64,000 nt of DNA from Bactericera cockerelli. Its lineage: Eukaryota; Arthropoda; Insecta; Hemiptera; Triozidae. Numbering within the stretch: position 1 is the stretch's first letter; the number at the start of each line of letters is the position of its first letter. The position numbers were made by a program, and so were the translations under genes. Below, one piece after another: positions 63,790-64,000 of this stretch. The notes beneath the pieces are model-generated. The model saw only the letters and a list, made by a program, of their open reading frames with translations. It was not told the DNA's origin and searched no databases. The stretch lies in NCBI GenBank assembly GCA_024516035.1, contig CM044957.1:49534085-49598084 (forward strand), written 5' to 3'.

Positions 63790-64000
63790 TAACATAGTAT
63801 GAGAAGTGGAGAGGAGGTGTTAGATTCAGGGGATTTAGAGGTAGTTTGAGGGAAGCGGAGAGATTTGGAGGTAGTTTAGTTTAGGAGAAAGAGGTAGTTT
63901 AAGGGAAGTGAGGATTGGAGATTGGGGGTGCTAAAGGGATTGGAGGTAGTTTAAGGGAAGCGAGAGTTGTAAAGTGGAGGTGCTGGAGGGTTCGGAGGTA
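63790..64000. repeat. Tandem-like gaggtagtttaagggaag repeats to window end
   Basis: ggaggtagtttgagggaagc, gaggtagtttaagggaagtg and ggaggtagtttaagggaagc recur about every 55-65 bp. The array continues past the window edge. Confidence 0.8.

Overview
This 64 kb window is eukaryotic, repeat-dominated, intergenic-type DNA. It most likely comes from an arthropod and plausibly an insect such as a hemipteran, although the species cannot be fixed from sequence alone. Evidence includes non-LTR retrotransposon (LINE) pieces, at least seven families of Pol III-type SINEs, non-autonomous DNA transposons with terminal inverted repeats and target-site duplications (TSDs), and many minisatellites. CT/GA tracts are very frequent. 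I found no operon structure, no ribosomal RNA gene and no convincing host protein-coding gene. The long open frames are either LINE proteins or low-complexity translations of simple repeats.

Layout. 0-8.6 kb: CT tracts, SINEs, a foldback element (2.56-2.80 kb), a 0.97 kb TIR element (5.87-6.84 kb) and a LINE C-terminal relic (8.1-8.4 kb). 8.7-14.7 kb: a 49-bp minisatellite of about 60 units, split by a 5'-truncated, frameshifted RTE/BovB-like LINE on the minus strand. 14.8-18 kb: 39-bp and 29-bp repeats, then an array of TCAAGGTCA-like nuclear-receptor half-sites. 18.4-20.6 kb: SINEs and a 1.24 kb near-perfect inverted repeat. 21-33 kb: SINEs, long polypyrimidine tracts, an 83-bp tandem repeat, a LINE C-terminal fragment and a hAT-like MITE with an 8-bp TSD. 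33.5 kb: a hammerhead ribozyme fold on the minus strand. 34-44.3 kb: the densest SINE zone, an L1-type ORF1 with a truncated endonuclease, and a TA-flanked MITE. 44.4-52.4 kb: poly-C tracts, tandem repeats of about 157, 31 and 50 bp, and SINEs. 52.5-53.2 kb: an 8-bp-TSD TIR element carrying a 45-bp minisatellite. 53.4-64 kb: 5S rRNA-derived SINEs, hairpins, a second hammerhead fold (58.1 kb), a 206-bp repeat, polypyrimidine DNA and a 60-bp repeat.

For reference, the SINE families are labelled A to J. A is about 150 bp with a tRNA-Thr(TGT)-like head and has about 20 copies or pieces. B and C are tRNA-headed with ATT-rich tails. D is tRNA-headed and about 340 bp. E has a 5S rRNA head. F has a tRNA-Ala(TGC)-like head. 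H is a short AATAAA-tailed 3' module, I is a 3' tail module shared with D, and J is tRNA-headed.

The most interesting signals are these: two intact-looking hammerhead ribozymes; a 5S-headed SINE family (E) that shares a central domain with a tRNA-headed family (D), which suggests an exchangeable-head SINE superfamily; the 1.24 kb self-complementary element, a potential hairpin-RNA source; and the FTZ-F1/ERR-type half-site array.
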